Shown: positions 42,414-53,337 of the stretch, in pieces
Layout: every line of letters begins with the position of its first letter
Numbering within the stretch: the stretch's first letter is position 1
Source of the DNA: Incurvaria masculella
Taxonomy: Eukaryota; Arthropoda; Insecta; Lepidoptera; Incurvariidae
Length of the DNA stretch: 64,000 nucleotides
Assembly: GCA_946894095.1 (NCBI GenBank)
Contig: OX335647.2
Span: forward strand, 23,082,001-23,146,000
Direction of reading: 5' to 3'
Notes under the pieces: model-generated
Database searches by the model: none
Seen by the model: the letters and a program-made list of their open reading frames with translations, nothing else
What the model was told of the DNA's origin: nothing
Position numbers and translations under genes: made by a program

Positions 42414-42574
42414 ATACTATAACGGTTGTGCCGAAAGCGATCACTGAAGCGTCGAACCTTCGTTATTGTTCGTTGAGTAATATTAATTGCTATGAAGTGA
42501 AAGATCGTTATGTGGCGAGCATGCGATGTGTTTACAAAATGGCTAGAGTAGAATTAATTATGTATTTGAACAAC

Positions 42575-42726
42575 TAAGGGCCGAGTGCACGAAAGGACGA
42601 AACATCAAAATCAACGTCAACGTATGATTTGGTATGGACAGTACAGAAGGAACTCCATGCGATTCACTAAAAGTGACGTGTTTGAACATTGATTAACTCA
42701 TCCGTCTCTTTGTGCAATTGGGGCTT
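42575..42726 (+). mobile_element. Hairpin MITE family F, copy 3
   Basis: About 150 bp from TAAGGGCCGAGTGCACGAAA to GTGCAATTGGGGCTTA, uninterrupted. It contains AAATCAACGTCAACGTATG and AAAAGTGACGTGTTTGAAC. It serves as the empty-site reference for the split copy at 38061. Confidence 0.75.
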
Positions 42727-43009
42727 AGTATTCGAACCAGATTATTTCCCAATATTGAGTGAGATTATAAGTCAACGGTTCGTAAGCTACATATCCAGTA
42801 AGTACAGTACCCCCATACAATCGCATATTAAGTGGGGAATTAGACCGACGGGAAACTATGGAGTGACCCGAAGTCGTACCTTATACAAATAAATAAAAAA
42901 TTGTTGGGAACGGTAGAGGAGAGTGGCCTAAGTCGAATATTATATCCATATTTACTCTACAAGTCATAATTATGATCAAGTCCCCTCATCAATCTCCAAA
43001 ACCTGGTCG

Positions 43010-43340
43010 TCTCTAGCGACAATGACTCGCATATTCAACACGTTGTTTCTCACTACCTCCGAAATCGAGCTCTCCTGCCCTACATTCCAGAACGTTCCTA
43101 CCGCTCCGAATCTCACGGTGCGTTATATAACGGCGAGTTCTGCCGCGAACGTAAAGTCTAGCCGGTCGGCCCTGCGCACAACTCGCACGTATCTCGCGCA
43201 CGATATCGGCCGCGCGACAATCAGATCTTGCATGGCGCGCTCGAATTTGCCGGTGACACCGTTCACCGTTCCACGGAAACGGATTGCCAAACGCGCGAGG
43301 CCGTGCGAGCGGGCAGGTGGAAACGTTTTGGCGTTTTGAA
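43010..43340. other. Unique GC-rich island
   Basis: CpG-containing block with no second copy. Open frames exist on both strands (105 codons plus, 77 minus) but show no domain or signal peptide. Candidate regulatory element or exon. Confidence 0.3.
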
Positions 43341-43656
43341 TCATGCCGATGGTCACATTTGATACCTTAGCGTTTTTTGCTGTCGTGATAGCTTATCTTC
43401 GGATTGTTTAGAGAATAGTATAGAAGATATTTTTGTAGAAATAATTTTCTCGAAATTGTTTGTAAAGGGACAAAAATGCTTATTTATGTTTTTCCGAATT
43501 ATTAAAATAATAATTCTGTAGAACGCACAAAGAAACATTACACTTGTAACATTTGTGATTTTGTTCTTTCTCAGCTGTTTTTAATTAACAATGATTCGCC
43601 CACGGTTGTTCCATGTGCGGTGACAAGTTTGTTTGGCTTCTTGAAAATATAACATT

Positions 43657-43790
43657 TAAGGGTAATCCTTACATTAAAGGGCCTTTCTTACCATCTCGCA
43701 ATCGATACCAGTACGTGATAATCAGCACTTTAGTAATAAAGTGTCGATTAAAATAAAGCATTAGTTGGTGAAAATCAGGCTTATTTATTG
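43657..43790 (-). repeat. Repeat family J, copy 2
   Basis: AAAGGGCCTTTCTTACCATCT, GCAATCGATACCAGTA and GATAATCAGCACTTTAGTAATA match 47143-47235 directly and 18399-18530 inverted. Confidence 0.65.
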
Positions 43791-43989
43791 CGGCCTTAGG
43801 CTTATTTATTGCAATGTATGAATCAATTCGCATGGTTTCAGCCCAATGCATCAAATTCCTAAACCAAAAGTAACTAGTATTGTATGTTCACACATTTAGA
43901 TAAACTTTTCAATACAATATTAATTGTTGTTCAGAAAAAATACACTCGCACATTTGTATTGAATTCATCAATTTGGTATGATCATGAAC

Positions 43990-44200
43990 GTTTTGGTGGA
44001 ACTAGTGGTTCATGGCTTGTATAAAGATGGTACTAACATTATGTTAGCCCGATACACCACATTCCCGAAAGAATTAGGCGCCATGCCAGGGCCTTGCCTT
44101 TATATGAGCAAGGCTACATTGAACAAGTTAGAAACCTCGAACATTTTTTTATTGTCGAGCGACACGAGAATGCACATTCAATCTCGCTTAACAAAGAATT
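43990..44200 (-). mobile_element. SINE body fragment (tRNA-type variant)
   Basis: Contains ACCACATTCCCGAAAGAATTAG, GCGCCATGCCAGGGCC and AAGGCTACATTGAACAAG. The TTCCCGAA variant assigns it to the tRNA-headed type. Truncated. Confidence 0.65.
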
Positions 44201-45384
44201 AGATACCCTAGGACTGAGATTCCAACCCGTGGTCTACAGGAGAGGCCGCCAAATAAAGAGAAACATTTTCAAAGGGAATATCGAATTCGTCCCTAATTCC
44301 TTTGTAGCGACGTGACTGTGCGTTAATCTTTCACTGGATAATAATACATTCAAAGACGGTAATTTCCTAGTAATATCCTGTTCACGTGTCAACTCAAATT
44401 CGCTAAGAGCTCCGCCTACAGCCGGACTTTCGGTTTCAATACTTCCGTTACAATTGACGTCTTGCCATATGGTGGTGCTACATCATTGTCCAAGTTGGTA
44501 GATGTGCCGACTGGGCTGCCGAAGATACCGTTTCGCGGAAACAGCCTAACTGGAAAATATACCCGAATAAAACTTTGACAATACTTGATTATGCACCCGT
44601 AAATGTATTTTGAAATATACGAGTTAAAAAAATCGCTTGTGGTGATAAAGTTGTTGACTGCTTGCGAACACAGGATTAGTCAACCACACAAGCGTGTAGG
44701 AGCTCCCACACTTTGATTGACTCATCTGAGGTTACAGTTTTTTCGAGTTTTAAAGCGACATACGACCATAGAACGACCGTATCCGATAAGCTATTGTTTG
44801 GTATTTTTTATTTCTTTAACAAGCACTTTTATCCAAACATGGTTATCGTAAAAACATTGTCATTGAAGTATATTTTATAATTCCGACTAATAAAAGTTGG
44901 TCCTTTCCATTAAATTTCAAGCCTTAAATTAATTTGAAAAACTTCGATGCGTGATAACTCCCATCACATAAGCGGTAAACTACAACTTATCCATTTATTG
45001 TGTCCAGCTTGAAAACTTTTTTTAAGGTTTTGCATTAATTAAAATAAATTTAAACATGGTTCTAAAGGATTACGTCCTTGATTTGTTTAGAATCGCTCAT
45101 ATTGTAGTTAATTGATACTAATGTGCAGCAAAAATCTATTGTAACTCATGAGTTGTTTATTAAAATAATTGAATAGTACAAAATCCTGTAATTGGATCGT
45201 CATAAATTTTCAATATACTGTTACCGACGAATTTGGACAAATAAAAACAAAACTATTTCCAAGCGCGACACTAGATAATTGAGTAGAAAATATAATGAAA
45301 TTGAAATAAAATACCCTCACATATATTGTAGGAGTTACCGAAGGTAATAGGCCACGTATGTCACAGAGATGGCCACAGATGGAG
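44201..45384. other. No gene; weak hairpin
   Basis: AT-rich. GCTTGTG (44634) and CACAAGC (44689) with TTGACT/AGTCAA inside could form an interrupted hairpin. Nothing else noted. Confidence 0.35.
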
Positions 45385-45582
45385 CACTGAAGTTTTGACG
45401 AAGACCCTACACAGGGAAAAGAGGCGTCGGCAAACCGCCAGCACGTTGGTCAGACGATATACGTCAGACAGCAGGTGACAACTGGCCAAGAAAAAACAGG
45501 GGACCGCACAACTTGGCGAAGTCTGGGGGAGGCCTATGTCCAGCAGTGGACAGCAAAAGGCTGAAGAAGAAGAGTATACTTC
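45385..45582 (+). mobile_element. RTE-like LINE 3' end, frameshifted
   Basis: One frame encodes GKPPARWSDDIRQTAGDNW; after a frameshift another gives WRSLGEAYVQQWTAKG, the usual C-terminus of RTE-type reverse transcriptases. DNA hallmark: GGAGGCCTATGTCCAGCAGTGG, then a GAAGAAGA-rich end. Dead 5'-truncated copy. Confidence 0.8.
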
Positions 45583-46159
45583 TGAATACTTGACCGACAG
45601 TGTGGCGCCGCCTACACAATTTGCGTAGCCGCACTCCGTGTCGGCGCGTGCGCACGCGACACGTCCGCGCCTCCATGTTGCCGGATAATTGCTCACTTTG
45701 CCCCACATTTTTCGCTCTAGGAAATTTCAATATTAACCACATTTATAATATGAATTGAGTTATTTAAATGTTTCGCTTACGTGCGAATGTCCATTAGGTA
45801 CCTAAATGTGTCGTAACACACAGAGTTAACAGTTTTCAATTGGCTCTTGCGTTTAGTTACACTTTCATTTGTCAATATCTTAGCTGGACTTACGTGTGTT
45901 ATACTTCTATTTATGTATTGTTATGTAAGCTAAACTCTGTGTCTAAAGTTGCTACAATCTGTGACAACATACATAAAGTAATTCTGTGGTCAAATATTTA
46001 TATTGGTTCAGGCATTGACTTATATATTACTTCGGTTCAGGTCAGATATTTATTAAACACATTTTTAACGTATGTTTCATTGTTTCTATTCATAATATAG
46101 ATACAGTGTTTTTTGCCTACACTGATATCTTATGTCTTTTATACCGGATGACTAGCTTA
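45583..46159. other. No gene seen
   Basis: A small GC-rich patch (45600-45680) and AT-rich flank; no recognised feature. Confidence 0.35.
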
Positions 46160-46500
46160 ACACGATAATAGCTTGTCAGCACGGAGCTAGGTGCCATGCC
46201 TGGATCCTCCAGTTATTTCAGCTTAACTAAATTTAACCGGACGGAGAAAGTCGAACAGGTTTTTTTTTTATTTTACAGGTTCATGACGATCTGATGGGAG
46301 GAGATTTTCCTAAGAATACTATTTAGTAGCTCACGGGTGCGGGGCCTGGCTTTTAATGCCAGAGATTATGTTTTCAGTCCACGGCCCGTTAATGCACCAC
46401 TTTCTTTCTATATCTGAGTTGGATAAATGTATTACGTATTTTTCAAGGTTTGAAATCCATGACAAACGCCCCCCTTCACCTACTAGGTGATGGCAATGCT
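46160..46500. mobile_element. Two old SINE fragments
   Basis: 46160-46255 is a minus-oriented body fragment (GAGCTAGGTGCCATGCCTGGAT). 46323-46500 is a plus-oriented tRNA-type fragment: CTCACGGGTGCGGGGCCTGGC, GTTTTCAGTCC in place of the B box, ACTTTCTTTCTATATCTGAG, GGTTTGAAATCCATGACAAA and CCCCTTCACCTACTAGGTG. Both are heavily diverged. Confidence 0.55.
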
Positions 46501-47833
46501 ACTGTAATATATTGGAAAGTGCGAATTTTAGGTATGTAAACGCTGTTATGTTGATTATGGATGCTTCTACAATGTTATTAAGAGTCTGTCTTTGTATAAA
46601 TTGAAACTGAATAAATGTAACCATTTTACATTTAATTTAACATTATATATTGCTCGGCGCATATTTTTAAGCGACCTAACTAGTCGTACGATTGTAAGAC
46701 CACCCCCATATTCCTTACTTGCTGATCTCGGGTCGGTCCAAGGCATTTTTTTTCACCACCACACAAAGCACTCAGACGATCAACATGCATGTTGTGACAA
46801 CACTGTCGCACTGTTACGAAAGGCAACGGCCGCCGTAGGACCGTTACCGTGCACACGAACATTGGTAATTGCAGCCGTATCGCTCGAGGCCTTAACTTTG
46901 TTGTGACGCTATGGTTTTATTAACTAATTTAATGAGCATTCGCTATTCGCGAATGAGTTGAACAACCCTCTTAATTCGCTTGTTTATCCAAGGATGGCAG
47001 TACCTAGTATTAGGTAGGCATTACAAAACAATTTTGGGTTGATCGCATTTCGTATCAATAATGACGAGGCCTCTGCCCATCCTTAGTAGGACATTATATG
47101 GTTCTAAGGATCTCTTCCACCAAGTATTGATTTACTTAACCCTCACATTAAAGGGCCTTTCTTAATATCTCGTAATCGATCCCAGTAGAAGATAATCAGC
47201 ACTTTAGTAATAAGAGCAATAAATCAAAACCAGGCTAAGTGTTCTTCAGAATCTCATGCAGAAATATTATTCAGAATGTATTGTTGAGGTTGCACTCAAA
47301 CCATTATGCTTTTTATTTTCCCCTAAGTCAGGCGTGCAACTGCTAAGTTTCAACTCGTGTTTTCAACTGGTTGTACAGTATCTTTTCACTGAATATCGTA
47401 AGCAAGGATGGAAAAAAATTAAAGCTAGAAACAGTTTTCGCACAGTTAGGGAAACCGTGCGAGAAAACAGTTATTGTACACAGTTAAAAAAAACATTTGA
47501 AAGATACAGTAACATGTAATGTTTAAGGCTAACTGTTTTAATTCAGTTAGAGCAACCAATCAAATAAGGCGACTCCATTTTAACGTTGCAAGACTGTTGG
47601 TATTATCGGAATTACAGTTAGATTAACTGATTATTTCTTTCAGTGTATGTAAAAGTGTCTACGCTGCCGCTTTATGAATGTTTTTTTCTGTCCCCACGAT
47701 AACGATAACGTCTTGCTATGGTAACGACAAATAATGAACTTTTTATTCTTTAATTTTGTGAAATGTAAACTTTTGACGATTCCAAGTGTTCCCAAAAGAG
47801 GATAAATAAATACAATACAATGCAATACTCCCG
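46501..47833. other. No gene; repeat family J copy 3 at 47143-47235
   Basis: AAAGGGCCTTTCTTAATATCTCG and GATAATCAGCACTTTAGTAAT mark a third family J copy. The remainder is AT-rich without supported features. Confidence 0.5.
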
Positions 47834-48131
47834 TTTTTAGGGTTCCGTACCCAAAGGGTGAAAACGGAACCCTATTACTAAGGCTCCGCTGTCCGTCCGT
47901 CCGTCCGTCCGTCACAGGGCTGTATCTCAGTAACCATAACAGATAGACAGCTGAAATGTTCACAGAGTGTGTATTTATTTTGCCGCTATAACAACAAATA
48001 GGTAAGATTAAAAAATAATTAAATTAAAGGGGGCCCCCATACAAAAAAAAATGATTTTTTGTAATAAATCTTTTACGATGGAACGGAACCCTTCTTGTGC
48101 GAGTCCTACTCGCACTTGGCCGGTTTTTTTT
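47834..48131 (+). repeat. Lepidopteran repeat family E, complete copy 3
   Basis: Starts TTTTTAGGGTTCCGTACCC, includes CTGTCCGTCCGTCCGTCC, the TTTTGCCGCTATAACAACAAAT segment and GAGTCCTACTCGCAC, and ends TTGGCCGGTTTTTTTT. Opposite orientation to copy 4, 177 bp away. Confidence 0.88.
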
Positions 48132-48308
48132 CTTTCTATCATTGCATTCACTCTCAACGATCCCAAAAAATTCATAGGATATGTAAACTATGGAATGCTT
48201 AGGTATTTCCACCAACCACCTGGGCTCCTGGACACAACGCATAGTGAAGAAACACCCTATTCTGAAAATATATATTTTTACAACATTTTGACTGCAATAA
48301 CAATTTTT

Positions 48309-48627
48309 AAAAAACCAGCCAAGTGCGAGTCGGACTCGCACACGAAGGGTTCCGTACCATCGCACAAGATTTACAAGAAAAAACACGTTTTTTGTATGGG
48401 GCCCCCCTTTAATTATTGTTATCTTATTATGTTACCTATTTGTTGTTATAGCGGCAAAATAAATACATAATCTGTGAAAATTTCACTTTCCTACCTTTAC
48501 GGTTCATGAGATACAGCCCTGTGACAGACGGACAGACGGACGGACGGACGGACGGACGGACGGACGGACAGCGGAGGCTTAGTAATAGGGTTCCGTTTTC
48601 ACCCTTTGGGTACGGAACCCTAAAAAC
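48309..48627 (-). repeat. Lepidopteran repeat family E, complete copy 4
   Basis: AAAAAACCAGCCAAGTGCGAG to GGTACGGAACCCTAAAAAC. Its GGAC microsatellite (48527-48572) is expanded to roughly ten units compared with other copies. Confidence 0.88.
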
Positions 48628-48962
48628 TTAAAAGTATCAAAAGTCATGATTGCCGCTTCAAGCCCCTATCCATAAAATAGTCTCGCAACCCATAACTTAG
48701 TAAACGTAATGTGTCACAAGTGGAAGTTACATTAAAGTTATGTATTAGCATTTACGACAAACAAAAAATCTTTCAGATATTCTGAGATATAGAGATTATG
48801 AAGTTAAGAAATAAGCTAAAATACAAAGAAGAAAGAAAACAAAGAAAATAGAAAAAAATCAAAGGAATTCACGAACTATTTACAAAATTACCAAGAAATT
48901 CAAACAGTTTTTCCAAGACAGAATAATATAAGCATAACAACTATGCTTTGATTTCCTTATTA

Positions 48963-49271
48963 TTAAGGTGGGCCTTCCCGCTAACGCGAAAAGAAGATCA
49001 TGCGCATGTTTCTGGTCGGAGATCCAAAATTATACTAAAAACAGCTTTACTTGATCATACGTATGATGTGTACGTACAAAGAACTATTTTTTATGTGAGA
49101 AATTACCCGGAATTATATAATAATTTTGAGCACGGAAATTCGACGAGAAATAAAAATGTGATCCAGCAAGCTGCACACTCAACATCAAAATTTGAGAATG
49201 GTGTCCACTTCAATAGTATTATTATGTATAATAAGCTACCAAGAGACTTGCCGTCTGGAAGGGCCACCTTT
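48963..49271 (+). mobile_element. TTAA-type MITE (family A subfamily) carrying a reverse-transcriptase fragment
   Basis: Left end TTAAGGTGGGCCTTCCCGCT and following ~95 bp match copy 4 (29696). The right end AAGGGCCACCTTTA matches its right tip, with TTTA where TTAA is expected. The middle (about 49075-49255) is foreign and encodes, on the plus strand, GNSTRNKNVIQQAAHSTS and FENGVHFNSIIMYNKLPRDL. This is the signature of the C-terminal end of a non-LTR reverse transcriptase. Either a LINE piece inserted into or was captured by the MITE. Confidence 0.7.
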
Positions 49272-49545
49272 ATTCATGTTGACGCCTAATATACTCCATA
49301 AATGTTTGCTCCAACTACCACTGCAATAACACCCTGTATATTGCAGGTCAGCTAATAGCGATACCAGGCTGATACTAGCGCATTATGTTGTTATGAAAAT
49401 AGCTCCGCCGCGGCCGCCGTTCATTATAGTATTATCGAGGGCTCCCCTTAATTCATATCGATCAGTTTCCCATTTCGCTAATGGCGCCAATAATGTGACA
49501 GAATTGATTTAACCGTTTTGTTCATGGTATTAGCTGTGACTTACC

Positions 49546-49842
49546 AAAAACCGGCCAAGTGCGAGTCGGACTCGCACACGAAGGGTTCCGTATCATCGTA
49601 AATGATTTAACACCAAAAAACATATTTTTTTGTTTGGGGGCCCGCTTTAATTTTTATTATATTTTAATTATACTTATTTGTTGTTATAGCGGCAAAATAA
49701 ATACACACTCTGTAAAAATTTCAGCTGCCTACCTATTACAGTTCATGGGAGACAGCCCTGTGACAGACGGACGGAAGGACGGACAGCGGAGGCTTAGTTA
49801 TAGGGTTCCGTTTTCACCCTTTGGGTACGGAGCCCTAAAAAC
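49546..49842 (-). repeat. Lepidopteran repeat family E, complete copy 5, with extra end
   Basis: AAAAACCGGCCAAGTGCGAG to GGTACGGAGCCCTAAAAAC. A further piece, AGTGCGAGTCTGACTCGCGC (49843-49877), follows immediately and repeats the head of the element, so a partial tandem second copy is present. Confidence 0.85.
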
Positions 49843-49877
49843 AGTGCGAGTCTGACTCGCGCACCTAGGGTTGCGTA

Positions 49878-50697
49878 GACATTTGTGTGTAGATCCTTTG
49901 TCGATCCCGGGAAGCTCATAACAGCTTTTCCTACATTTCCATTTATTTACACTTTAGGTAATGAAAACTTCACTAAATCATGTCACAATCTGATTGATCC
50001 GCGAATGCAATTAACTCGGTGACGAAGAGCGTGTATCACTGGTGTATATAATTTCATGTTTTGTCCACATGTATGGTATGATACAGTTAGAAATATTACT
50101 GCCAAACTGATATTTTTGGTAAAACAAGAATCACCAAGAAACGTTTGGACAAATCGAATTGTTTCCTTAACTTTTGCTGCGAGAACTTGATTCTTTTGTA
50201 AATACCATGATTCTGGGTTAACGGGAAGCATCCTTTATGTAAATTTGCGGCATACATTGTCCTATTTTTTACAGCTCCAAGGCACCATGCCACTTATTTA
50301 ATTACTATCACACTGAGCGCACACCTAGGAATATATTCATACACTAAAAACGGATGCATCCATAAACCACAGACATAAAATAAGCACATCATCAACAAAC
50401 AAAAAAACATCCTCACACCTCTCATTCGAGCAATATACTTCCAATGTCACACCCACACATCTTAGCACACTCACACTCACCCGACAGCGGCTGAAAGGCA
50501 TTTTCAGCCGTGGCAACTTTTGCATGCAATTGCAATTCGTATTTTACTTTATTTGGTATAAATGCCATAATTTCAAATAAGTGCAATGAAACGTTGTGTT
50601 TATATGTGGTTCTAATATTTTTTTCAAACACTTTAAAACAATTTTACAGAGCGGAATTGGATGTAACCGGAAAGAAATAAGTATGACTAATCATGTA
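49878..50697. other. No gene seen
   Basis: AT-rich unique sequence; open frames on the minus strand are short and featureless. Confidence 0.4.
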
Positions 50698-50770
50698 CTT
50701 CAGTCAGTCAGTCAGTCAGCGTGTTTGTATTCACTGCTGGGCATACGCCTCTCCTATCCTTCTCCAGTCC
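50698..50770 (-). mobile_element. RTE-like LINE 3' end with (GACT)n tail
   Basis: On the minus strand: AGGCGTATGCCCAGCAGTG then AATACAAACACGCTGACTGACTGACTGAC. The same end occurs in plus orientation at 61655-61725, so both derive from one family with a tetranucleotide tail. Confidence 0.7.
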
Positions 50771-50836
50771 CTAAGTACTTCGTTAAGGTCCAATTCGTAG
50801 AACCCGCAATCGAAAATCATATATGAAGTTACGCAA

Positions 50837-50925
50837 GAGTAGCATACGGCGTTCATAGCGTATGGCGCTCTATCGTCTCTGCCTACCCCTCCAGCGAAAC
50901 GGCGTGTTATGTATGTTTTAATTTA
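50837..50925 (+). repeat. Repeat family D, copy 2
   Basis: GTATGGCGCTCTATCGTCTC, TGCCTACCCCTCCAGCGAAAC. Inverse match at 63055-63115. Confidence 0.6.
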
Positions 50926-50960
50926 TGTTTAAAGTGACGTCATTTTTCGTTACTCGCGAA

Positions 50961-51357
50961 ACTCGTAGCCTAGTGGCGCGGGGACTGGCCTAAGCGTACC
51001 AGAGGCCCGGGTTCAATACCGACTTGCACCACTGTCTTTCTCTTTCAGAGTTCGATAAGTGCATTTCGTCACGAATGCGAGCTGCCCCATGGTTCGGAAT
51101 CCATGTAAAACTGTAGGTCCCCTTCCCCTACTAGGTGGTAGGGTTTAAGCCCGGGTGGTACCAACGCATTGGATGAAAAGATGGTCGAAGCGGCAATGAA
51201 AAATTGTCCGTGTTTTCCATCTAGTTCAATGTAGCCGTGCTCATAAAGGGAAGGTCCTGGCATGGCACCAAATTCCTTCGGGAATGTGGTGAATTGGGCT
51301 AATATCATAACGGTAGTTGTGTGGTATTAGCCATCCATGCCAGGTCGCATAAAAAAA
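50961..51357 (+). mobile_element. tRNA-headed SINE, full-length, plus orientation
   Basis: A box GTAGCCTAGTGGCGCGGGGA, B box GGGTTCAATACC (about 50 bp downstream, a normal tRNA spacing), then TGTCTTTCTCTTTCAGAGTTC. The shared body starts at ATGGTTCGGAATCCATGTAA and the copy ends GCCATCCATGCCAGGTCGCAT with a seven-A tail. Best reference copy for the tRNA-headed type. Confidence 0.9.
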
Positions 51358-52494
51358 CTGTTTTCGTTACTTGCGAACTCATCTTAAGCCATGACCTAAG
51401 TCAATATTGCCCCCAAAATCAAGACGTCGTTTTTGCCTGTGACTCCGATTAGGTCGGAGCCAGCAGATAATGTGATGACTTCGAGTGTCAAGGCCAGCGC
51501 AGACATGTCATTAGACTGCTTCCACCGAATGCGGACTGCAATTTTCTGCTCGGCGCGAATGCGAGTTATATGGCCATTGCACGGGGCCTGGCCTGGGCTA
51601 CGAAACGCGTTCGAGGCGAAAGACGAGATTTAAAATATATCTCGGGCGATTTGATGGCGATTTCATTCGCTTAGTTATGGTCGACTAAGAGGCGAATGAT
51701 GTTTAAGATTACGAAAAAAATATTTGTAATAAATATAATTGGAATTAAATAAATAAAAAAATTAAATGGAAATTAAAATACAAAAATCATATAACAAAAT
51801 AAATGCCCTCCACTATGTCATCCTCTGAACATTAAATATGTAGATGCTACACAGGAGTAACGACAATAAACAGAAAATAACTAGGTCAAAATATCAAAGC
51901 ATTGTAATGATAATAACATTTACAGAACTTACACACTCACTCAAACAATGTTTTGTATTATTTTCTTCTAATAGAACCTTTTTTGTAAAAAACTGTACAA
52001 TTTTTTTTTATTTTTTTTTTTGTTCTTTTAACCTATGTTCTTCTGTGCAATTCGAATTTAAATAAATAAAACATTATTTTTATTAATATTATTCATAACT
52101 GAAATATTTTTTTCTTCGATTTAATACAGAGCAATTTCTCGATTCGCCAGCGTCCAACGTCTCCCGGGCTAGGGCCTCTTCCATTGTTGTATTGTTGCGA
52201 ATAAGGCCGGCAAAAAGTGGCGCGTTTCTCCCACAAGTGTGAACGCAGAATTAAGGTTGAGGACGGCGCGGCGGGCAGGTGATTTGGGTGACGAAACAAG
52301 AGCACACCGCTGTACGTGGTGCGGGGCGGCGCGGCTTTTTGCCGGCTAATCTGAAATGTGCGCGGCGTGCGAACTTAATCGAAAATTGTCGGGAGTCTGC
52401 GCTTGTGCAAAACTCACTCGTTAGCATTAACCTTTGCGTGATCTTCGCGGTTCAGATTTCACGTGAATAATAATATTTTTTTTTTATTCGGGAG
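51358..52494. other. No supported gene; GC-rich island 52140-52400
   Basis: AT-rich with long T runs (51995-52022), then a unique CpG-containing block at 52140-52400. Frames through the latter lack domains. Confidence 0.35.
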
Positions 52495-52878
52495 TTTTTT
52501 TTTATGTGACTGGACATGGATGGCTAATACCACAAGTTCTGTCACGGTATTAGCCCAACACACCACATGGGAACTAGGTGCCATGCCAGGACCTTCCTTA
52601 TATTGCACGGCTACATTGAACTGGATGGAAAACACGGACAATTTTCATTGCCGCTTCGACCATCGTTCATCCAATGCGATGGTACCAACCCGGGCGGGAT
52701 TAACCCTACCACCTAGTAAGTAAGGAAGGGGACCTACAGTTTAACGTGGAATCCGAACCACGGCCAGCCTCTCTCAACGGTCGAATGGTCACCCATCCAA
52801 GACCAGACCGGACCCAGCGTTGCTTAACTTCGGAGAGCGATGGCCGAAGTGTCGCGCCACTGGGCCAATGAGGCTGGC
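52495..52878 (-). mobile_element. 5S/tRNA-headed SINE, full-length
   Basis: T-run tail at 52495-52503, complete body, 5S box C and box A, and tRNA-like A box (TTGGCCCAGTGGCGCG on the minus strand). Differs from other young copies at only scattered positions (for example CGATGGCCGAAG for CGATCGCCGAAG). Confidence 0.9.
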
Positions 52879-52956
52879 AATGAGTAACACGGTAACGCGA
52901 TATATTGCATCCATTTAATGGATTCGACATTAACTTTACCTCCAGCTATTATAATA

Positions 52957-52998
52957 TTCAGCCCAACATCAGTTCAAAACGACTGATGTTGAACTGAA
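52957..52998. other. 17-bp hairpin shared with a Helitron-like end
   Basis: TTCAGCCCAACATCAGT (52957-52973) and ACTGATGTTGAACTGAA (52982-52998) pair at 15 of 17 positions over an 8-nt loop. The flank GAATTATTTCCTGG and the stem match, inverted, the sequence at 62870-62905 next to a Helitron 3' end. This is probably an orphan piece of that family. Confidence 0.65.
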
Positions 52999-53107
52999 TT
53001 ATTTCCTGGATATTAAATTAGTTCCTCATCTACATTTCATCCCCTTCCATCTTGATCTACCGCGTCGCATCGCCCGCCCGCGCTTTTACATTGTTTGCGC
53101 TTAGCTT

Positions 53108-53290
53108 TCTTACCATCGCATTGAATTAAAATATTGTCAAAGCAGCAATGAAAATTGTCAGTGTTTTCCATCCAGTTCAATGTAGCCGGGCAACATAAGG
53201 AACGTCCTGGTATAGCACGTAATTCCTTCCATAATATTGAGCTAATATCATGATAATAGTTGTGATATTAGATATCCATGTCAATTAGAA
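53108..53290 (+). mobile_element. SINE body fragment
   Basis: ACCATCGCATTGAAT, AAAGCAGCAATGAAAATTGTC, TCCATCCAGTTCAATGTAGCC and TATTAGATATCCATGTCAAT follow the shared body to its 3' end. Head missing. Confidence 0.7.
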
Positions 53291-53337
53291 CAGAATCCTT
53301 TTATTGACTCTGTGATGATTCTACGATATAGTGGCAT

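Noticed and set aside
48948..49289. 113-codon frame as a host gene
   Set aside because: Its ends are MITE sequence and its middle is a reverse-transcriptase fragment; annotated as a chimeric mobile element instead.
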